A stretch of 64,000 bases of DNA, taken from positions 50,904 through 114,903 of the forward strand of contig NZ_PPTR01000012.1 in the NCBI RefSeq assembly GCF_003339845.1, written 5' to 3'. Below, one piece after another: positions 61,056-64,000 of this stretch (position 1 is the first letter of the stretch; every line of letters starts with the position of its first letter). The stretch comes from Gordonibacter sp. 28C (GTDB lineage Bacteria > Actinomycetota > Coriobacteriia > Coriobacteriales > Eggerthellaceae). Position numbers and translations under genes: made by a program. Below the pieces are notes generated by a model that was given only the letters and a program-made list of their open reading frames with translations, made no database searches and was not told the DNA's origin.

Positions 61056-62432
61056 ATGAACTACCTGGGTATCGATTACGAGATCAAGAACGTGCCCGTC
61101 CTGGACGAGCAGTTCATCCCCTTCGGCGTGTGGGCGCGCGAGTACCTGAAGGGCGCAACCCTCCCCATCGCCGTGGCCGTGGAGCGCGAGGACGGGCTCA
61201 TCTCGGTGCGCGAGAGCTTCATCCGCGGCGGCGAATTCGCCGAGGCCGACTTCCGCTACGTGGAGCGTCTGGTGAAGTTCGAGCTGTGGAGCATCGGCGG
61301 CTTCCGCGTCTACCTGCGCGGCTGCGACGACATCGCGGCGAAGCTGGCGGCCGCGTACTCGCCCGAGGGCGAGCGCGCGTTCGACTACGGCTTCGTGGGC
61401 GACGTGTACGAGAAGCCCCTCGAGGTCGTGGCCTGCTCCGAGGCCGACTTCCCCGCCGCCAACGAATCCGCCAAGCAGATCGGCGGCCACATGGAGGGCT
61501 GCCGCATCGGCTTCGACGCCGGCGGCTCCGACCGCAAGGTGTCGGCCGTCATCGACGGCGAGTCGGTGTACTCCGAGGAGGTCGTGTGGTTCCCGAAGGT
61601 CACCGAGGACCCGGAGTACCACTTCAACGAGATCGTGACGGCGTTCAAGACCGCCGCGTCCAAGATGCCGCGCGTCGACGCCATCGGCGTGTCGTCCGCC
61701 GGCACGTTCGTGGGCAACAGCCCCATGGTGGCGTCCCTGTTCATCAAGGTGCCGCGCGAGCGCCGCGACGAGGTGAAGAGCATCTACGACCGCGCGGGCA
61801 AGGAGATCGGCGACGTGCCCCTGGTGGTGGCCAACGACGGCGACGTGACCGCGCTCGCCGGCTTCATGAGCACGGGCTCGGGCGACATCCTGGGCATCGC
61901 CATGGGCACCTCCGAGGCCGTGGGCTACGTGAACGCCGACGGCAACGTGCTCGGCTGGATCAACGAGCTGGCCTTCGCGCCGGTCGATCTGTCGCCCAAC
62001 GCCATGCAGGACGAGTGGTCCACCGACTTCGGCGTGGGCTGCAAGTACTTCAGCCAGGACGCCGTCATCAAGTTGGCGCCGACCGCCGGCATCGAGCTCG
62101 ACCCCGAGCTCTCCCCCGCCGAGAAGCTCAAGGTGGTGCAGGGTCTGGCGAACGAGGGCCATGCGGGCGCGCTGGACATCTTCCGCTCCATCGGCGTGTA
62201 CCTGGCGCACACGCTGGTGCTGTACAGCTCGTTCTACGAGATCAAGACGCTGCTGGTGCTGGGCCGCGTGGCCTCCGGCGTGGGCGGCGACCTGGTGATC
62301 AGCGAGTGCAACCGGGTGCTGGCCGAGGAGTACCCCGAGCTGGCCGAGCAGATCAACGTCACGCTGCCCGACGAGATGATGCGTCGCGTGGGCCAGTCCG
62401 TGGCCGCCGCCAGCCTGCCGGCGACGAAGTAG
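61056..62432 (+). CDS. ROK-like sugar kinase (ASKHA fold) with N-terminal extension
   Basis: A 458-residue protein. After an N-terminal ~145-residue region of unknown fold comes IGFDAGGSDRKVSAVIDGE (~149-167), a phosphate-1-type motif. AIGVSSAGTFVG and VANDGDVTALAGFMSTGSGDILGIAMGTSEAVGYV (~262-297) follow. VANDGDVTAL matches the ROK catalytic-loop pattern with Asp. The ROK zinc motif CxCGxxGC is absent. It probably phosphorylates the sugar released by the preceding lyase and epimerase. The ATG has GAAAGGC upstream. A terminator follows. Confidence 0.7.
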   Translation: MNYLGIDYEIKNVPVLDEQFIPFGVWAREYLKGATLPIAVAVEREDGLISVRESFIRGGEFAEADFRYVERLVKFELWSIGGFRVYLRGCDDIAAKLAAAYSPEGERAFDYGFVGDVYEKPLEVVACSEADFPAANESAKQIGGHMEGCRIGFDAGGSDRKVSAVIDGESVYSEEVVWFPKVTEDPEYHFNEIVTAFKTAASKMPRVDAIGVSSAGTFVGNSPMVASLFIKVPRERRDEVKSIYDRAGKEIGDVPLVVANDGDVTALAGFMSTGSGDILGIAMGTSEAVGYVNADGNVLGWINELAFAPVDLSPNAMQDEWSTDFGVGCKYFSQDAVIKLAPTAGIELDPELSPAEKLKVVQGLANEGHAGALDIFRSIGVYLAHTLVLYSSFYEIKTLLVLGRVASGVGGDLVISECNRVLAEEYPELAEQINVTLPDEMMRRVGQSVAAASLPATK

Positions 62433-62458
62433 ACGGCAACGACAGAACCGAGCCTTCG

Positions 62459-62489
62459 AAGGGCCGCTGCACCTCGCAGCGGCCCTTTT
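62459..62489 (+). terminator. Terminator after the kinase gene
   Basis: AAGGGCCGCTGC, loop ACCTC, GCAGCGGCCCTT then TT. Confidence 0.9.
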
Positions 62490-62621
62490 CGCGCCGAGCG
62501 CCGATTCCGTGCATTCCTCGTGCGACGTGGTGAAACAAAGCCCTTCCAAAACCAAATGAACGCGCTATACTTTACCCTTATGCTCATAGCGTATCGTGCG
62601 GGACGATGACAAGGAGTGATC

Positions 62622-63764
62622 GTGCAATCGCTGCTCTACATCGAAGTGAACCTGCTGTGCCTGCTCATCCTCGTGCTGGTCTTGGTAAAGGTCCGCATGG
62701 GGAACGACCTGCGCAACCGGCAGTTCTGGTTCTCGGCCGTCCTGCTGGCGAACATCCTTGCCTCTTTCCTCGACATTCTGTGGATCCTGGTCACCAAGGG
62801 CTCCGTGCACGTGGCGCCGCTCGGCAGCTTCTGCATCAACGCGGCGTACTACCTCATGGCCTCTGTCGGCAGCTTCTGCTGGTTCGTGTACTCGGAGAAG
62901 GTGCAGAACTCGCGCTTCGTGGCCTCGCATGCGCGGATGGTCGCCTGCGCGGTGCCGCTTATGGTCTCGTTCGTGCTGGTGCTGTCGTCCTACTGGACAG
63001 GATGGGCGTTCAGCATCGACGCCGACGGCGGATACGAGCGCGGCAGCCTGTACTACGTGCAGTTCTTCATCGTGTACGGATACGGCCTGTTGACGGCCGC
63101 CCATGCGCTTCTAGGCTCGTTCAAGAAGGAGAACTTCGCAGTTCGCTCGCAGTACCTGGCGCTCACGTACTTCGCCGTCCTGCCGCTGCTGTTCATCACG
63201 TTGCAGGCTTTCGCCCCGAACGTGCCGCTCACGTGCGTGGGCGTTGCCGTCGCCCTTCTGTGGGTGTACCTGGACATGCAGGAGCAGAAGATCTCGCTCG
63301 ATCCTCTCACGCAGCTGAACAACCGCACCGAGCTGGCGAAGCACGTCGCGCAGCGCATGCGCCATCGGGACGCGGGCCAAACGCTCTGCCTGTACTTGGT
63401 CGACGTGGACCATTTCAAAACCATCAACGACACGTACGGCCACGTGGAGGGCGATCGGGCGCTGCAGCGCGTGGCCGACGCCTTGAGGCGGTGCTGCGCG
63501 GACGGCTCGGGCTTTCCCTCTCGCTACGGTGGAGACGAGTTCGTACTGGTGCGCGAAGCCGCGAGCCCCTGCGACGCGAAAGAGGTGAGCGCGTATCTGA
63601 ACGCCGAGCTCGCGAAACGCGACGAAGGGGAGGCAGCGGGATACTCCATGCAGGTGAGCGTGGGTTCGGCGGCGTACACGGAGGGGGTTCGCACCCTGCA
63701 AGACCTCGTGCACGAGGCGGACCAGGAGCTCTACCGAGTGAAGGCGGCCCGGAGCACCTCGTAG
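62622..63764 (+). CDS. Membrane-bound diguanylate cyclase (GGDEF)
   Basis: A 380-residue protein. About six or seven N-terminal transmembrane helices (~5-215) form a 7TM-type sensor region. A GGDEF domain follows (LDPLTQLNNRTELAKHV ... DVDHFKTINDTYGHVEGDRAL ... RYGGDEFVLVREA), with intact GGDEF at ~305. The RxxD inhibitory site upstream of GGDEF is absent, so feedback inhibition by c-di-GMP is unlikely. The GTG at 62622 has AAGGAG six bases upstream; a GTG six bases earlier overlaps that site. Confidence 0.88.
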   Translation: MQSLLYIEVNLLCLLILVLVLVKVRMGNDLRNRQFWFSAVLLANILASFLDILWILVTKGSVHVAPLGSFCINAAYYLMASVGSFCWFVYSEKVQNSRFVASHARMVACAVPLMVSFVLVLSSYWTGWAFSIDADGGYERGSLYYVQFFIVYGYGLLTAAHALLGSFKKENFAVRSQYLALTYFAVLPLLFITLQAFAPNVPLTCVGVAVALLWVYLDMQEQKISLDPLTQLNNRTELAKHVAQRMRHRDAGQTLCLYLVDVDHFKTINDTYGHVEGDRALQRVADALRRCCADGSGFPSRYGGDEFVLVREAASPCDAKEVSAYLNAELAKRDEGEAAGYSMQVSVGSAAYTEGVRTLQDLVHEADQELYRVKAARSTS

Positions 63765-63775
63765 CTCAAAGCACA

Positions 63776-63867
63776 TGTCATCCTGAGCGAGCGAAGCGAG
63801 TCGAAGGATCTACCCACCAGTGCAGAGATCCTTCGACTCCGCGCTTCGCGCTCCGCTCAGGATGACA
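63776..63867. repeat. Inverted pair of REP-like elements
   Basis: TGTCATCCTGAGCGAGCGAA...GGATCT (63776-63811) faces AGATCCTTCGACTCC...CAGGATGACA (63826-63867). The full dyad could form a long stem. Single units occur at 1189-1220 and 4734-4801. The remaining ~130 bases to the window end hold a short GCAGGGC/GCCCTGC dyad and no gene I can support. Confidence 0.85.
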
Positions 63868-64000
63868 AAGGGAGGGGGGTGTTTCTATAGTTTTGTCAAC
63901 TCATCTTTTCACGCTTTCCTAGAGAAGCAGGGCATGCTGACGCGAGCCCTGCGATAGGGCCTATTGAGACGGAGCGCGCCGGCCAACTCTCAGGACGGGG

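Overview
The window is high-GC, densely coded DNA from an anaerobic actinobacterium. It most resembles the Coriobacteriia, family Eggerthellaceae (Eggerthella or Gordonibacter type). The reasons are two DMSO-reductase-family molybdopterin enzymes each paired with a small 4Fe-4S ferredoxin, LuxR-type regulators beside them, pyruvate:ferredoxin oxidoreductase, an actinobacterial tuf-rpmG-tRNA(Trp)-secE-nusG-rplK-rplA order, and abundant REP-like repeats. The genus is inferred from recall of gene content, not from any database search.

Layout. 1-1.1 kb: a zeta-type toxin operon with an HTH partner. 1.3-4.1 kb: three surface/secreted protein genes behind a promoter whose 17-bp spacer contains a C10 tract, a likely phase-variation switch. 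4.2-8.0 kb: nadK (carrying an in-frame REP-like insertion), divergent murJ (with three N-terminal 20-residue repeats) and an HNH endonuclease gene broken by one TGA. 8.0-9.6 kb: a sortase-type surface protein and a small collagen-like protein. 9.8-21.3 kb: a molybdoenzyme region with ferredoxin, PQ-loop membrane protein, a 915-aa molybdopterin enzyme, a MalT-like LuxR regulator, a trigger-factor-like chaperone and, divergently, a MoxR ATPase/VWA pair. Repeated GGGTGAGA-type boxes flank the regulator block. 21.5-25.5 kb: a glutamine-dependent asparagine synthetase divergent from an ATP-grasp ligase resembling D-aspartate ligases. 25.6-30.8 kb: a small membrane protein, hydrolase, map, a ferritin-like protein, and an SPFH/ribbon-helix-helix pair. 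A parS site lies at 30.94 kb. 31.0-35.6 kb: translation and secretion housekeeping genes with four tRNAs.

36.1-40.3 kb: a Tat-exported NlpC/P60 hydrolase, a PEBP protein, a family-6 DNA glycosylase and an aminotransferase. 40.5-46.8 kb: a compact LuxR regulator; a four-gene run (AAA ATPase, HEPN-like protein, zinc-ribbon/collagen-like protein, unknown protein); a second molybdoenzyme with ferredoxin; and a membrane protein. Three promoters here share the element TTTGATAGC placed directly upstream of the -35, which ties the small LuxR gene to the second molybdoenzyme and the membrane protein. 47-52.6 kb: a DapB-like dehydrogenase, pyruvate:ferredoxin oxidoreductase and a solitary Vsr endonuclease. 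52.8-62.4 kb: a Dpp-type ABC transporter (one permease is fused to its ATPase) followed by a DapA/NanA-family lyase, an AGE-family epimerase and a ROK-like kinase, together resembling an amino-sugar or sialic-acid catabolic pathway. 62.6-63.8 kb: a membrane diguanylate cyclase, then a REP pair.

The least explained and most interesting parts are the phase-variable surface operon, the molybdoenzyme/chaperone/MoxR-VWA region with its repeated operator boxes, the LuxR-linked promoter family around the second molybdoenzyme, and the AAA-HEPN-collagen-like operon.
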